This document shows, piece after piece, positions 24,318 through 32,280 of a stretch of 34,525 nt of DNA; position 1 is the stretch's first letter; every line of letters starts with the position of its first letter. The notes below the pieces were generated by a model. It did not search any database and had not been told where the DNA came from. It saw nothing but the letters and a program-made list of their open reading frames with translations. The DNA comes from Rubrivivax sp. (GTDB taxonomy: Bacteria > Pseudomonadota > Gammaproteobacteria > Burkholderiales > Burkholderiaceae_C), in NCBI GenBank assembly GCA_021297985.1, contig JAJTGU010000107.1, positions 1 to 34,525 of the forward strand, in the 5' to 3' direction. Position numbers and translations under genes: made by a program.

Positions 24318-24751
24318 TGTTCCAGCCCCAGCAGGCCGACGTCAGGCGCTTCTTCTGCACCGTCTACCGCAAGTGGCGCGACGGCGAACCGGTCGACGCG
24401 ATGCAGGCCCTGGCCTTGCCCTGGGTGCAGCAGCACCCGGAGTACCACGCCGAGCTCGCCGATGAAGCCACGGCGCTGGAACGGGTGCATGACGGCGCCG
24501 ACGGCCGGCCCAATCCGTTCCTGCACCTGGCGATGCACCTGAGCATCGCCGAGCAGGACAGCATCGACCAGCCGCTCGGCATCCGCCAGGCCCTGGCCCT
24601 GCTCGCCGCGCGGCGCGGCTCGCTGCACGAGGCCCACCACGAAGTCATGGAGTGCCTCGGCCGAATGCTCTGGGAGAGCCAGCGCAGCGGCCGCCCGCCC
24701 GACGGCACGGCCTACATCGAGGCGGTGCGGGCGCGGGCGACGCGGGATTGA
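24317..24751 (+). CDS. DUF1841 family protein
   Basis: 144-residue soluble protein of the DUF1841 family, of unknown function, common in beta- and gammaproteobacteria. Conserved parts seen: N-terminal MFQPQQADVRRFFCTVYRKW, VDAMQALALPWVQQHPEYHAELAD, the NPFLHLAMHLSIAEQDSIDQPLGIRQ core and HEAHHEVMECLGRMLWESQRSGRPPDGTAYIEAV. The many histidines (HLAMHLSI, HEAHHEVME) suggest metal binding, but that is inference. The start overlaps the kefC stop by one base, so translation is coupled; a two-way terminator follows. Confidence 0.9.
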   Translation: MFQPQQADVRRFFCTVYRKWRDGEPVDAMQALALPWVQQHPEYHAELADEATALERVHDGADGRPNPFLHLAMHLSIAEQDSIDQPLGIRQALALLAARRGSLHEAHHEVMECLGRMLWESQRSGRPPDGTAYIEAVRARATRD

Positions 24752-24775
24752 AGCCACTGGCGTCGACCGGCAACG

Positions 24776-24802
24776 AAAAAGCCGGCACGAAGCCGGCTTT
24801 GC
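24776..24802. terminator. Bidirectional intrinsic terminator
   Basis: A perfect 9-bp stem AAAGCCGGC (24778-24786) and GCCGGCTTT (24792-24800) with an ACGAA loop lies between convergent DUF1841 and TRAP genes. The A-run at 24776-24780 gives a five-base T tract on the minus strand, so it serves the TRAP gene best; on the plus strand only three T follow. Confidence 0.85.
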
Positions 24803-24844
24803 GGGTGCTGCAAGGCGCAAGGCACGCGGCCCTGCGCACTGGCG

Positions 24845-25924
24845 TCACAGACGCTGCAGCTGCATGAAGTCGTCGAAGCTGGCTTCGGTGAAGCGGAACC
24901 ACAGGTTGGCGTCGCGGCGGAACGCGTTGTAGTCGTCGTAGACCTTTTTCCAGCGCGGGTTGGTCGCGGAGATCTCGCTGTACAGCGCCATCGACTCCTT
25001 GAAGGCCGCGTCCATCATGTCCTTGGGGAAGCGGAACAGCTTGGTGCCGCCGGCGACCAGCTTCTTCAGCGCGGCCGGGTTGCGGGCGTCGTAGCGGGCC
25101 TGCATCTCGAGCGCCGCGTGCGAAGCCGCGGCCTCGACCATCGCCTTCAGTTCAGCGGGCAGGCCGTTGAACGCCGCCTTGTTGATGTAGAACTCCAGCT
25201 GCGCGCCACCTTCCCACCAGCCCGGATAGGCGTAGTTCGGGGCGACCTTGTTGAAGCCCAGCTTCTCGTCGTCGTACGGGCCCACCCACTCGGCCGCGTC
25301 GATGGTGCCCTTTTCGAGCGCCTGGTAGATCTCGCCACCGGGGATGTTCTGCGGCACGCCGCCGATGCGCTCGAAGACCCGGCCGCCGAAGCCGCCGATC
25401 CGGAACTTGGCACCCTTGACTTCGGCCAGGCTCTTGATCTCCCGGCGCCACCAGCCGCCCATCTGGGCACCGGTATTGCCGCCGATGAAGTTGACGATGT
25501 TGAACGGGTCGTAGAACTCGCGCATCAGCTTCATGCCGTTGCCTTCCATCATCCACGCCGTGATCTGGCGCGAGTTCAGGCCGAACGGGATGGCGGTGCC
25601 CAGGGCGAAGGTCGGGTCCTTGCCGAAGAAGTAGTAAGGCGCGGTGTGCGCGGCTTCCACCGTGCCGGCTTGCACCGCATCGACCACGCCGAACGCGGGC
25701 ACGATTTCGCCGGGGGCCGCCACGGTGATCTGGAAACGACCGTTCGACATGTCGCGCACGGACTTGGCGAACACTTCGGCCGCGCCGTAAATGGTGTCCA
25801 GGCTCTTCGGGAAGCTGGACGCGAGGCGCCAGCGGATCGCGGCCTGGGCGTGCACGGACGGTGCGACGCCGGCGGCCAGAATGGCGGCCATGCCGGCGCC
25901 TTGAATGACGGAACGACGTTCCAT
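24845..25924 (-). CDS. TRAP transporter substrate-binding protein (DctP/TakP type)
   Basis: 359-residue periplasmic solute-binding protein. The N-terminus has a twin-arginine-type signal (MERRSVIQGAGMAAILAAGV, cleavage near VHAQA), so Tat export is likely. The mature protein shows the TakP-like pattern IRWRLASSFPKSLDTIYGAAEVFAKSV, APGEIVPAFGVVDAVQAGTVEAAH, YYFFGKDPTFALGTAIPFGLN, then KFRIGGFGGRVFERIGGVPQNIPGGEIYQALEKGTIDAAEWVGPYDDEKLGF with the invariant Arg that binds the ligand carboxylate. Relatives bind alpha-keto acids or mannitol-like solutes. No DctQ or DctM membrane genes are within the window, so it is an orphan binding protein. AGGAG at about 25930-25934 supports ATG 25924. It probably has its own regulated promoter in the 186-base upstream gap. 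Confidence 0.93.
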   Translation of the reverse strand: MERRSVIQGAGMAAILAAGVAPSVHAQAAIRWRLASSFPKSLDTIYGAAEVFAKSVRDMSNGRFQITVAAPGEIVPAFGVVDAVQAGTVEAAHTAPYYFFGKDPTFALGTAIPFGLNSRQITAWMMEGNGMKLMREFYDPFNIVNFIGGNTGAQMGGWWRREIKSLAEVKGAKFRIGGFGGRVFERIGGVPQNIPGGEIYQALEKGTIDAAEWVGPYDDEKLGFNKVAPNYAYPGWWEGGAQLEFYINKAAFNGLPAELKAMVEAAASHAALEMQARYDARNPAALKKLVAGGTKLFRFPKDMMDAAFKESMALYSEISATNPRWKKVYDDYNAFRRDANLWFRFTEASFDDFMQLQRL

Positions 25925-25961
25925 GGAGTCTCCTGGGTGGGGGATGGGTTTGCGACAAACG

Positions 25962-25986
25962 GCGTCGGATTCGTATGCGCCGACGC
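25962..25986. promoter_or_regulatory. Inverted repeat upstream of the TRAP gene
   Basis: GCGTCGG (25962-25968) and CCGACGC (25980-25986) are perfect complements separated by an 11-base AT-rich spacer, the geometry of a dimeric repressor or activator operator. It lies 38-62 bases upstream of the TRAP gene start on the minus strand. Confidence 0.4.
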
Positions 25987-26033
25987 ATCAGCCGGCGCCG
26001 AATGTGCCCCGAACGGCTGAATGGCGCCTGAAT

Positions 26034-26049
26034 TTCGGGTATCCCCGAA
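26034..26049. promoter_or_regulatory. Second inverted repeat upstream of the TRAP gene
   Basis: TTCGGG and CCCGAA flank a TATC spacer, 110-125 bases before the TRAP start. It could be an operator half-site pair or a short hairpin after pmbA. With the stop of pmbA at 26111 on the same strand downstream in transcription order reversed, it lies in the pmbA-to-TRAP intergenic gap (25925-26110), which otherwise holds no gene. Confidence 0.35.
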
Positions 26050-26110
26050 TCTGGCGCAACAGGGTTAATCGCGAGTCCAAGGGTTGACCCTGAGGCCTCG
26101 CGGCACGGGC

Positions 26111-27487
26111 TCAGCCACCCGCCAGCGTCATGCGCGACACCAGGACCGAGCCGACGGTCTTGCTGCCGCCGCAGTAGGCGTCGGCGCCGATGGCGGCGAT
26201 GTCCTTGAACATCTGCTTGAGGTTGCCGGCGATGGTGACCTCGTGTACCGGGTGCACGATCTGCCCACCCTCGACCCAGAAGCCGGCCGCGCCGCGCGAG
26301 TAGTCGCCGGTGACGTAGTTGACGCCCTGGCCCATCAGCTCGGTGACGAAGAGCCCGCGGCCGAGCTTGGCGAGCATCGCATCGAGCGTGTCGCCGCGCC
26401 GCGTGCGGCGGCTCGTCAGGCGAAGGTTCTGCGAGCCGCCGGCGTTGCCGGTGGTCTTCATGCCCAGCTTGCGCGCCGAATAGCTCGACAGGAAGTAGCC
26501 CTGGCAGACCCCGGCCTCGACGACGCGGCGGGCGCGGGTGCGGACGCCCTCGTCGTCGAACGGCGCACTGCCCTTGCCCTTGAGTTCGAAAGGATCCTCG
26601 TCGATGTCCAGGTGCGCCGCGAGGACGCGCTTGCCGAGCGATCCTTCCAGGAAACTGGTCTTCCGGTACAGCGCGCCGCCCGAGGTCGCCTGGACGTACG
26701 CACCCAGCAAGCCGGCGGCGATCGGCGCCTCGAACAGCACCGGCACTTCGGCCGTGGCGACACGCCGCGAACCCAGCCGCGCGAGCGCGCGCTCGGCGGC
26801 ATAGCGGCCCACGGTTTCCGGGCTGGACAGCTCGGAGGCGTCGCGCATCGACGTGTACCAGCCGTCGCGCTGCATGTGCTTGCCACGCCCGGCGATGGGG
26901 CTGACCGACAGGTAGTGGCGCGAGCTGGAGTAGCCGCCCCGAAAGCCGCGCGAGTTGCCGGACCAGAAGTGCGCCTGCTGGGCCGAGACGCCCGCGCCCT
27001 CGCTGTTGGTGATGCGCTTGTTCGTCGTCAGCGCCGATGCTTCGCAGCGCATCGCCAGCGCGGCGGCGTCTTCGGCGGTCAGCGCCCAGGGGTGGAACAG
27101 GTCCAGGTCGCGCTGGACCTCGGCCGGGCCGGCGATGTCATCGGCATCGGGCAGGCCGGCCGCCGGGTCCTCGGCAGTGAAGCGGGCGATGTCGTAGGCC
27201 GCCTGCACGGTGCGCGCAATGGCCGCCGGCGAGAAGTCCGATGTGCTGGCATTGCCACGCCGCTGGCCGAGGTAGACGCTGACGCCGAGGGACTTGTCGC
27301 GGTTGCGCTCGACGTTTTCGAGCTCGCCCTTGCGCACCGAGACCGACAGGCCCACGCCCTCGCTGACCTCGACCCCGGCGTCGCTGGCGCCCAGGCGCTG
27401 GGCCTGGGCGAGCGTGTCCTCGACCATCTGCTGGAACTGATCGCGCCGGTAGGCGAAGCCGGGTGCGGCACGGGAAGAAGCGGTCAT
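26111..27487 (-). CDS. pmbA: Metalloprotease subunit PmbA/TldE
   Basis: 458-residue TldE/PmbA protein, partner of TldD in the heterodimeric protease that matures microcin B17 and other modified peptides and degrades CcdA (family knowledge). Recognisable stretches are the N-terminal ADAGVEVSEGVGLSVSVRKGELENVERNRDKSLGVSVYLGQRRGNASTSD-like barrel start, VPVLFEAPIAAGLLGAYVQATSGGALYRKTSFL, LDIDEDPFELKGKGSAPFDDEGVRTRARRVVEAGVCQGYFLSSYSARKLGM and the ending GDYSRGAAGFWVEGGQIVHPVHEVTIAGNLKQMF. As expected for TldE, no HExxxH zinc motif is present; that belongs to TldD, which is not in this window. Full length. The divergent yjgA gene is the usual neighbour. Confidence 0.96.
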   Translation of the reverse strand: MTASSRAAPGFAYRRDQFQQMVEDTLAQAQRLGASDAGVEVSEGVGLSVSVRKGELENVERNRDKSLGVSVYLGQRRGNASTSDFSPAAIARTVQAAYDIARFTAEDPAAGLPDADDIAGPAEVQRDLDLFHPWALTAEDAAALAMRCEASALTTNKRITNSEGAGVSAQQAHFWSGNSRGFRGGYSSSRHYLSVSPIAGRGKHMQRDGWYTSMRDASELSSPETVGRYAAERALARLGSRRVATAEVPVLFEAPIAAGLLGAYVQATSGGALYRKTSFLEGSLGKRVLAAHLDIDEDPFELKGKGSAPFDDEGVRTRARRVVEAGVCQGYFLSSYSARKLGMKTTGNAGGSQNLRLTSRRTRRGDTLDAMLAKLGRGLFVTELMGQGVNYVTGDYSRGAAGFWVEGGQIVHPVHEVTIAGNLKQMFKDIAAIGADAYCGGSKTVGSVLVSRMTLAGG

Positions 27488-27519
27488 GGGCAGGCAAATC
27501 CGGTCGAGGGAAGCGGAGA

Positions 27520-27525
27520 ATCATA
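27520..27525 (-). promoter_or_regulatory. Candidate -10 element of pmbA
   Basis: Read on the minus strand the hexamer is TATGAT, one mismatch from TATAAT, 33 bases before the pmbA start within the 73-base divergent gap. No clear -35 box accompanies it. Confidence 0.4.
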
Positions 27526-27560
27526 GCCAGCGCACCACCACCGCCCCGCCGCCGCCGCCC

Positions 27561-28136
27561 ATGCCCAAACGAGCCGCCCCGCACCGGGGCCTGGATGTCC
27601 ACTACGGCGACCCTGCCGAAGCCGACCCCGATCACGAAGCCGACGACGGTCGCCCGAGCAAGACAGCGGCCAAGGAAGTCGCCAAGGACCTGCAGAAGCT
27701 CGGCGCCGAGATCAGCGAGCTTGGCGAGACACGCCTGAAGGCGATCGACATGCCCGAGTCGCTGCGTGACGCGTTGCTCGAGTACCGACGCACCCGCAGC
27801 CACGAAGGCCGGCGGCGCCAGCTCCAGTACGTCGGCAAGCTGATGCGCACCGCCGACGAAGCGGTGCTGCGCGAAGCGCTGGCCGCCGCCACCATCGGCT
27901 CGGCCAAGGAGACGCTGCGCCTGCACGACATCGAGCGCTGGCGCGACGCGCTGATCGCCGACGACGAGGCCCTGGCGCGCTGGCTGGCCGAGCATCCGGA
28001 CACCGACACCCAGCAGCTGCGCAGCCTGATCCGCGCCGCACGCCGCGACGCCGCCGGCAGCGACCCGACGCAGCGCCAGCCGCGCGCCGCGCGCGACCTG
28101 TTCCAGTTCATCAAGCCGATGATCGAAAGCGCATGA
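27561..28136 (+). CDS. darP: Ribosome-associated protein DarP/YjgA (DUF615)
   Basis: 191-residue DUF615 protein, YjgA in E. coli, recently renamed DarP; it associates with late 50S precursors and helps 23S rRNA maturation near the peptidyl transferase centre (family knowledge). Conserved stretch: PSKTAAKEVAKDLQKLGAEISELGETRLKAIDMPESLRDALLEYRRTRSHEGRRRQLQYVGKLMR, followed by the helical domain and the ending ARDLFQFIKPMIES. The N-terminus is acidic and variable. ATG 27561 (MPKRAAPHRGL) is chosen; an in-frame earlier codon would give a proline-rich leader not seen in the family. It overlaps mog by four bases (ATGA). Confidence 0.94.
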   Translation: MPKRAAPHRGLDVHYGDPAEADPDHEADDGRPSKTAAKEVAKDLQKLGAEISELGETRLKAIDMPESLRDALLEYRRTRSHEGRRRQLQYVGKLMRTADEAVLREALAAATIGSAKETLRLHDIERWRDALIADDEALARWLAEHPDTDTQQLRSLIRAARRDAAGSDPTQRQPRAARDLFQFIKPMIESA

Positions 28137-28762
28137 GCGAGACGAATCCCACATATGTCGTCGACCCGGCCGCCGACCTGGTGCGCATCGGCCTGCTGTC
28201 GGCCAGCGACCGCGCGAGCAGCGGCGTCTACGTCGACCAGGGCATCCCGGCGCTGCAAGCCTGGCTGACCCGGGCCTTGAAGAACCCCATCGACTGGGCG
28301 ACCCGGCTGGTGCCCGACGATGAGGCGCTGATCTCGGCGGCGCTGATCGACCTGGTCGACGTGCAGCGTTGTGCGCTCGTCTTCACGACCGGTGGCACCG
28401 GCCCGGCGCTGCGCGACGTGACCCCCGAAGCCACGCTGGCCGTCGCCCACCGCACGATGCCGGGGTTTGGCGAGCAGATGCGCCAGGTCTCCCTGGCCTT
28501 CGTGCCGACGGCGATCCTGTCGCGGCAGGTTGCGGTCACCCGCGGCACGAGCCTGATCGTCAACCTTCCCGGGCAGCCCAAGGCCATCGCCGAGACCCTG
28601 GAAGGCCTGCGCGACCCCGGCGCAGGCCGCGCCCCGGTGGCGGGCATCTTTGCCGCCGTGCCGTACTGCGTCGACCTGCTCGGTGGGCCTTACCTCGAGA
28701 CCCACGACGAGGTCTGCAAGGCCTTCCGGCCGAAAAGCGCGACGCGGCCGACCCGGGCCTGA
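28133..28762 (+). CDS. mog: Molybdopterin adenylyltransferase
   Basis: 209-residue MogA-type enzyme that adenylylates molybdopterin before molybdate insertion. Motifs: IGLLSASDRASSGVYVDQGIPAL at the start, the MPT-binding VFTTGGTGPALRDVTPEATLAV (GGTG loop and D-x-T-P-E), MPGFGEQMRQVSL, ILSRQVAVTRGTSLIVNLPGQPKAI. The length and ending (SVAGIFAAVPYCVDLLGGP-like) match the beta-proteobacterial form. Start overlaps the darP stop; the ROK gene starts 5 bases after its stop, making a three-gene operon. No other molybdenum cofactor gene lies in this window. Confidence 0.95.
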   Translation: MSETNPTYVVDPAADLVRIGLLSASDRASSGVYVDQGIPALQAWLTRALKNPIDWATRLVPDDEALISAALIDLVDVQRCALVFTTGGTGPALRDVTPEATLAVAHRTMPGFGEQMRQVSLAFVPTAILSRQVAVTRGTSLIVNLPGQPKAIAETLEGLRDPGAGRAPVAGIFAAVPYCVDLLGGPYLETHDEVCKAFRPKSATRPTRA

Positions 28763-28767
28763 GGACA

Positions 28768-29721
28768 ATGCCGAGCGACACTGCGCCCGCGCTGGGCATC
28801 GACCTCGGCGGCACCAAGATCGAGGCCGTGGTGCTGGGCGACGCGGGCAGCGGGCCACGGTTCCGGGAGCGCGTCGCGACGCCGCGCGAACTGGGCTACG
28901 ACGCCATCGTGCACGCCATTGCCGCGCTGGTGGACCAGGCCCGCGCCACCTGCGGCCCGCGCTTGAGCATCGGCATCGGCACACCGGGCACCGCGACCGC
29001 GTCGGGCCTGATGAAGAACAGCAACACCGAGTGCCTGAACGGCCAGCCGCTTCAGGCGGACCTGGCCCGGGTGCTCGGACAGCCGGTGGCGCTGGCCAAC
29101 GACGCCAACTGCCTGGCCCTGTCGGAGGCAACCGATGGCGCCGGGGCCGGGGCCGATGTGGTGCTGGCGGTGATCCTGGGCACCGGCTGCGGCGGCGGGC
29201 TGGCCCTGCACGGCCGCGTGCACGGCGGGCCCAACGGCGTCGCCGGCGAGTGGGGCCACAACCCGCTGCCCTGGCGCGACGAAGACCCGGACTGCGGCCC
29301 GGACCCGGTCCACGCCTGCTACTGCGGCCAGCGCGGCTGCATCGAAACCCTGGTCGCCGGACCGGCCCTGGCACGCGACCACGCATTGACCGCCGGCCAG
29401 CCGTGCACCGCACCCGAGATCGTGTCCCGCGCCCTGGCCGGCGACCCGGCCGCGCAGGCCACGCTGGACCGCCACGCCAGCCGCCTGGCGCGCGCGCTGG
29501 CCAGCACGATCAACCTGCTCGATCCCGACGTCATCGTGCTCGGCGGCGGCGTCTCGCAGCTGCCGGGGCTGATCGAGCGCGTCACCTCGCGCTGGGGACG
29601 CTGGGTGGTGTCGGGCGGCGTCCGCGAGCCGGTGCGCACCGCGCTGCGCATCGCCCACCACGGCGACGCGTCAGGCGTGCGCGGCGCGGCGTGGCTCGGC
29701 AGGGCCCTGGGCCCGGGCTGA
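28768..29721 (+). CDS. ROK-family sugar kinase (fructokinase or N-acetylglucosamine kinase)
   Basis: 317-residue ROK kinase phosphorylating a hexose in the cytoplasm. ATP loop GIDLGGTKIEAVVLG at residues 9-23, substrate-binding SGLMKNSNTECLNGQPL, catalytic base D112 in LANDANCLALSE, and the ROK zinc site with GEWGHNPLP and CYCGQRGCIET (H plus three Cys). The second phosphate loop is in VILGGGVSQLPGL. This form, with the HGGPNGVAGEWGHNPLPW stretch, resembles Mak/NagK of E. coli; the sugar cannot be decided by eye. No HTH, so it is not a NagC/Mlc regulator. Its start ATG follows GAGGA with tight spacing, 5 bases after mog. Confidence 0.93.
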   Translation: MPSDTAPALGIDLGGTKIEAVVLGDAGSGPRFRERVATPRELGYDAIVHAIAALVDQARATCGPRLSIGIGTPGTATASGLMKNSNTECLNGQPLQADLARVLGQPVALANDANCLALSEATDGAGAGADVVLAVILGTGCGGGLALHGRVHGGPNGVAGEWGHNPLPWRDEDPDCGPDPVHACYCGQRGCIETLVAGPALARDHALTAGQPCTAPEIVSRALAGDPAAQATLDRHASRLARALASTINLLDPDVIVLGGGVSQLPGLIERVTSRWGRWVVSGGVREPVRTALRIAHHGDASGVRGAAWLGRALGPG

Positions 29722-29754
29722 GCCATGGTGTCTCCGACCGTGAATCCTCGCTGA

Positions 29755-29809
29755 CTTCGGTCGCCGTTCGATCGCAGTTCGACCGCCGTTCGACCGCAGT
29801 TTGATCGCA
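29755..29809. repeat. Five consecutive 11-bp direct repeats (candidate operator array)
   Basis: Copies begin at 29755, 29766, 29777, 29788 and 29799 without spacer. Consensus is GTTCGAYCGCM; the first copy begins CTTCGGTC and the last GTTTGATC. One copy per helical turn places all of them on one DNA face. OmpR/PhoB-family regulators bind tandem direct repeats with an 11-bp period (family knowledge), and such a regulator is encoded at 31579-32280. The array is about 192 bases before the outer-membrane gene at 30002. Confidence 0.6.
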
Positions 29810-29813
29810 GACC

Positions 29814-29835
29814 ACGCCGGGCCACGACCCGGCGT
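29814..29835. terminator. Hairpin directly after the repeat array
   Basis: ACGCCGGG (29814-29821) and CCCGGCGT (29828-29835) form a perfect 8-bp stem with a CCACGA loop, about 95 bases beyond the ROK gene stop. There is no T-tract, so it is either a weak terminator of the darP-mog-ROK operon or a structure in the leader of the next gene. A second hairpin, TGCGGCT/AGCCGCA, is at 29875-29890. The rest of the 280-base gap holds no gene. Confidence 0.4.
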
Positions 29836-30001
29836 CGCCAGGGCTGCCGTTGAAGCCCGCCGGATCTCCCACGCTGCGGCTCCAGCCGCAACGGCCCGCG
29901 GGGCATGGCTCCTGACTTCGGAAAGTCGCCGGTAAGTCGACCTCGCCGAGCATTCGCGCCATCCGTCCAGCACCCATCGGCAGCTTGCCAAGGAGATCAA
30001 C

Positions 30002-30643
30002 ATGCACAAGAAGCTCATCTCTCAAGCCCTCTTCGGGCTGTTCGTCGCCACCTCGGTGACCGCTGCGCAGGCGCAGGAAAGGCCGTGGTACGTCACCCTT
30101 GACGCCGGCCTCACCAGCGCGAGTGACCCGACGTTCGCGGGCGGGCGACTGACGACTCGACAGGGCGCGGCCTACGGAGGCGCCTTCGGTCGCCACCTCG
30201 GGCCCAACTGGCGTGTCGAAGCGGCCATCGCGTACCGCAGCAACCCCGTCCGGCGGGTGGGCAGCCCGGGCTTCGACCCGCAACCCAAGGACGCGGACTG
30301 GGCCTCGCTCTTCCTCACGGTCAACGCCCTGTACGACTTCGACGCCTTCCAGCTGGGCAAGGCCAAGGTCCGGCCCTACGTGGGGCTGGGGGTCGGACGC
30401 GCCCAGGAAGTTGACACCGACCTCCGGGTCGGCGGGGTGGAGCGCGAGTACTCCGGCTCCGGCAGCGCGCGTCAGCTCATGGTCGGTCTGCGTTGGGACT
30501 ACGGCAGCCCCTGGGTGGCCGATCTCGGCTTCACCGTGGCGGATGCCGGGACCGTGCGCTTCAAGGCCACCGGAAGCGCCGAGAGCTTCGATGCCCGGTA
30601 CCGGGCCACGACCGTAATGGCGCGGTTGGGCTACCGCTTCTGA
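30002..30643 (+). CDS. Small outer-membrane beta-barrel protein
   Basis: 213 residues. A signal peptide (MHKKLISQALFGLFVATSVT, cleavage near A-Q-A at 23-25) precedes a series of amphipathic strands typical of an eight-stranded OmpA/OmpW-like barrel: WYVTLDAGLTSAS, AAYGGAFGRHLGPNWRVEAAIAYRS, WASLFLTVNALYDFD, VRPYVGLGVGRAQEV, RQLMVGLRWDYGSPWVADLGFTVAD, and the terminal TTVMARLGYRF ending in phenylalanine, the Bam recognition signature. AAGGAG at about 29990 fixes the start. It is followed after 58 bases by a MipA/OmpV gene and then a two-component pair, so it may be a target or sensor input of that pair. Function beyond the barrel fold is unknown. Confidence 0.85.
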   Translation: MHKKLISQALFGLFVATSVTAAQAQERPWYVTLDAGLTSASDPTFAGGRLTTRQGAAYGGAFGRHLGPNWRVEAAIAYRSNPVRRVGSPGFDPQPKDADWASLFLTVNALYDFDAFQLGKAKVRPYVGLGVGRAQEVDTDLRVGGVEREYSGSGSARQLMVGLRWDYGSPWVADLGFTVADAGTVRFKATGSAESFDARYRATTVMARLGYRF

Positions 30644-30701
30644 CCGCTCCCCTGAGCCGCACCGCACCGACCTACCGCGCCGACCTTCTCCCCAACCGAC
30701 C

Positions 30702-31526
30702 ATGAACACTTCTGCCCCCCTCCAGTCGCCCCGCTGCAGCCGCTCGAAAGGTCTTGCTGCGGTCACGCTGATGCTCCTCACCGGGCTTGGCCCGGCACCC
30801 GCGCTGGCGAACGACAACGACGACGACGACAGCCGCACCCGCTACAGCATCGGTGCAGCCCTGTTGCTGGCCAAGGAAGGCTATCGCGGTGTCGGCAGCG
30901 AGTCGATGCTGATCCCCGGCGTGGCGATCCAGAACAAGTGGGTGAATCTCTACGGTCCCCAACTCGACCTGCGCCTGATCGGCAACGACAAGCGCAGCTG
31001 GTGGATCGGCCCCCGCATCGAATACCGCTTCGACGGCTACGAGAAGTCCGACAGCCCCTTCTTCACGGGGATGGCCGACCGCAAGGGCGGCCTGTTCTAC
31101 GGTCTGGCCGGCAGTGTCGAACTGGTCAACGGCCTCGAACTCGAGGCCGACTTCGTCAGGGCCGGGAGCAAGGAGGCCGGTTTCAGCCGGGGTGCTGTCG
31201 CGTCGCTGCAATTGAGCCGCGCCTACAGCCACGGCGCCTGGGTCTTCGTGCCACGCATTGGCCTGGAATACCAGAGCAGCCGCTATGTCGACTACTACTA
31301 CGGCGTGCGCCTGGGCGAAGCCACGGCGGCGCGCCCCGCGTTTGTCGGCAAGAGCAGCTGGAGCCCGGAATTCGGCCTTCTGGTGCGGTACCGCGCGAGC
31401 CCGCGCCAGTTCGTCTTCGCGAACCTCAACTACGAGCGTTATGCCAAGGAGATCCGCAACAGCCCGTTGATCAACGCCAGCGGCATTCCACAGCTGATAC
31501 TCGGCTACCAGTACGTCCTCGACTGA
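30702..31526 (+). CDS. MipA/OmpV-family outer-membrane protein
   Basis: 274 residues. Signal peptide: a basic N-terminus (SPRCSRSKG) and a hydrophobic stretch LAAVTLMLLTGLGPAPALA, with cleavage near residue 36. An acidic patch NDNDDDD follows at the mature N-terminus. The barrel has the MipA marks YYGVRLGEATAARPAF near residues 196-211, LYGPQLDLRLIG, and terminal IPQLILGYQYVLD (the last residue is Asp, not the common Phe). In E. coli MipA scaffolds the murein hydrolase MltA with PBP1B; in other bacteria MipA/OmpV proteins are porin-like or linked to osmotic and antibiotic stress (family knowledge). The response regulator begins 52 bases downstream. Confidence 0.88.
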   Translation: MNTSAPLQSPRCSRSKGLAAVTLMLLTGLGPAPALANDNDDDDSRTRYSIGAALLLAKEGYRGVGSESMLIPGVAIQNKWVNLYGPQLDLRLIGNDKRSWWIGPRIEYRFDGYEKSDSPFFTGMADRKGGLFYGLAGSVELVNGLELEADFVRAGSKEAGFSRGAVASLQLSRAYSHGAWVFVPRIGLEYQSSRYVDYYYGVRLGEATAARPAFVGKSSWSPEFGLLVRYRASPRQFVFANLNYERYAKEIRNSPLINASGIPQLILGYQYVLD

Positions 31527-31578
31527 TCCCGTCAAGCCTCGTCATGTCCGGCCGCCCCGCTGACATCTCTTGCTCGGC

Positions 31579-32280
31579 ATGAACCGCATCCTTCTGGTCG
31601 AAGACCAGGCACCCATGCGCGAACTGGTGGTGCTCGAGCTTCAGCGCGTGGGCATCGCCGCGGACGCCGTGGCGCGGGTGAGCGAGGCCGAGGTCTGCCT
31701 CAGCCAGGTGCGGTATGCAGCGCTGGTGCTCGACCGTGGCCTGCCCGAGGGCGACGCGCTGCCCTGGCTGAAGCGCCTGCGTGCCCGCCAGGTGTCGTTG
31801 CCTTGCCTTCTGCTCACGGCGCGTGACGCCCTCCACGACCGCGTCGACGGCCTGGAAGCGGGCGCTGACGACTACCTGGCCAAGCCTTTCGAACGCGATG
31901 AGATGGTCGCCCGTGTGCGCGCCCTGCTGCGTCGGCAGAGTGCGTGGGTCGTCAGCGCTCCGCAGTGGGCCGGGCTGGTGGCCGACCCCATCGGGTCGCG
32001 CCTGAGTCATGGGCGCTCGAGCGTGAACCTGGCACCCAGCGAGCTGCAATTGATGCTCGCGCTGCTGCGGGCCGAGGGCCGGGTGGTGCGCCGGACGGCG
32101 CTGGAGGCGGCGGCCTGGGGTCTCACGGAGCCGGTGACGCCCAACGCGCTGGACGTGGCCCTTTACCGGCTGCGCAGGAAGCTCGAGTTGCTGGGCAGTA
32201 CCGCACGCCTGTTGAACACCAAGGGGGTTGGCTACTCCCTGGTACCCGCGGTGGAGGCCGATGGAGACCCCGGTGGCTGA
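31579..32280 (+). CDS. OmpR/PhoB-family response regulator
   Basis: 233-residue transcription regulator. Receiver domain: E8-D9 acidic pair, phospho-acceptor D52 in LVLDRGLPEGDALP, T in CLLLTARD and K in DYLAKPFERDEM. C-terminal winged helix: VNLAPSELQLMLALLRAEGRVVRRTALEAAAWG and the recognition part NALDVALYRLRRKLELLGSTARLLNTKGVGYSLV. ATG 31579 gives the usual MNRILLVED start. It overlaps the sensor kinase gene by 20 bases. Its family binds 11-bp-spaced direct repeats, and such an array occurs at 29755-29809 ahead of this cluster, hence autoregulation of the cluster is the natural inference. Confidence 0.94.
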   Translation: MNRILLVEDQAPMRELVVLELQRVGIAADAVARVSEAEVCLSQVRYAALVLDRGLPEGDALPWLKRLRARQVSLPCLLLTARDALHDRVDGLEAGADDYLAKPFERDEMVARVRALLRRQSAWVVSAPQWAGLVADPIGSRLSHGRSSVNLAPSELQLMLALLRAEGRVVRRTALEAAAWGLTEPVTPNALDVALYRLRRKLELLGSTARLLNTKGVGYSLVPAVEADGDPGG

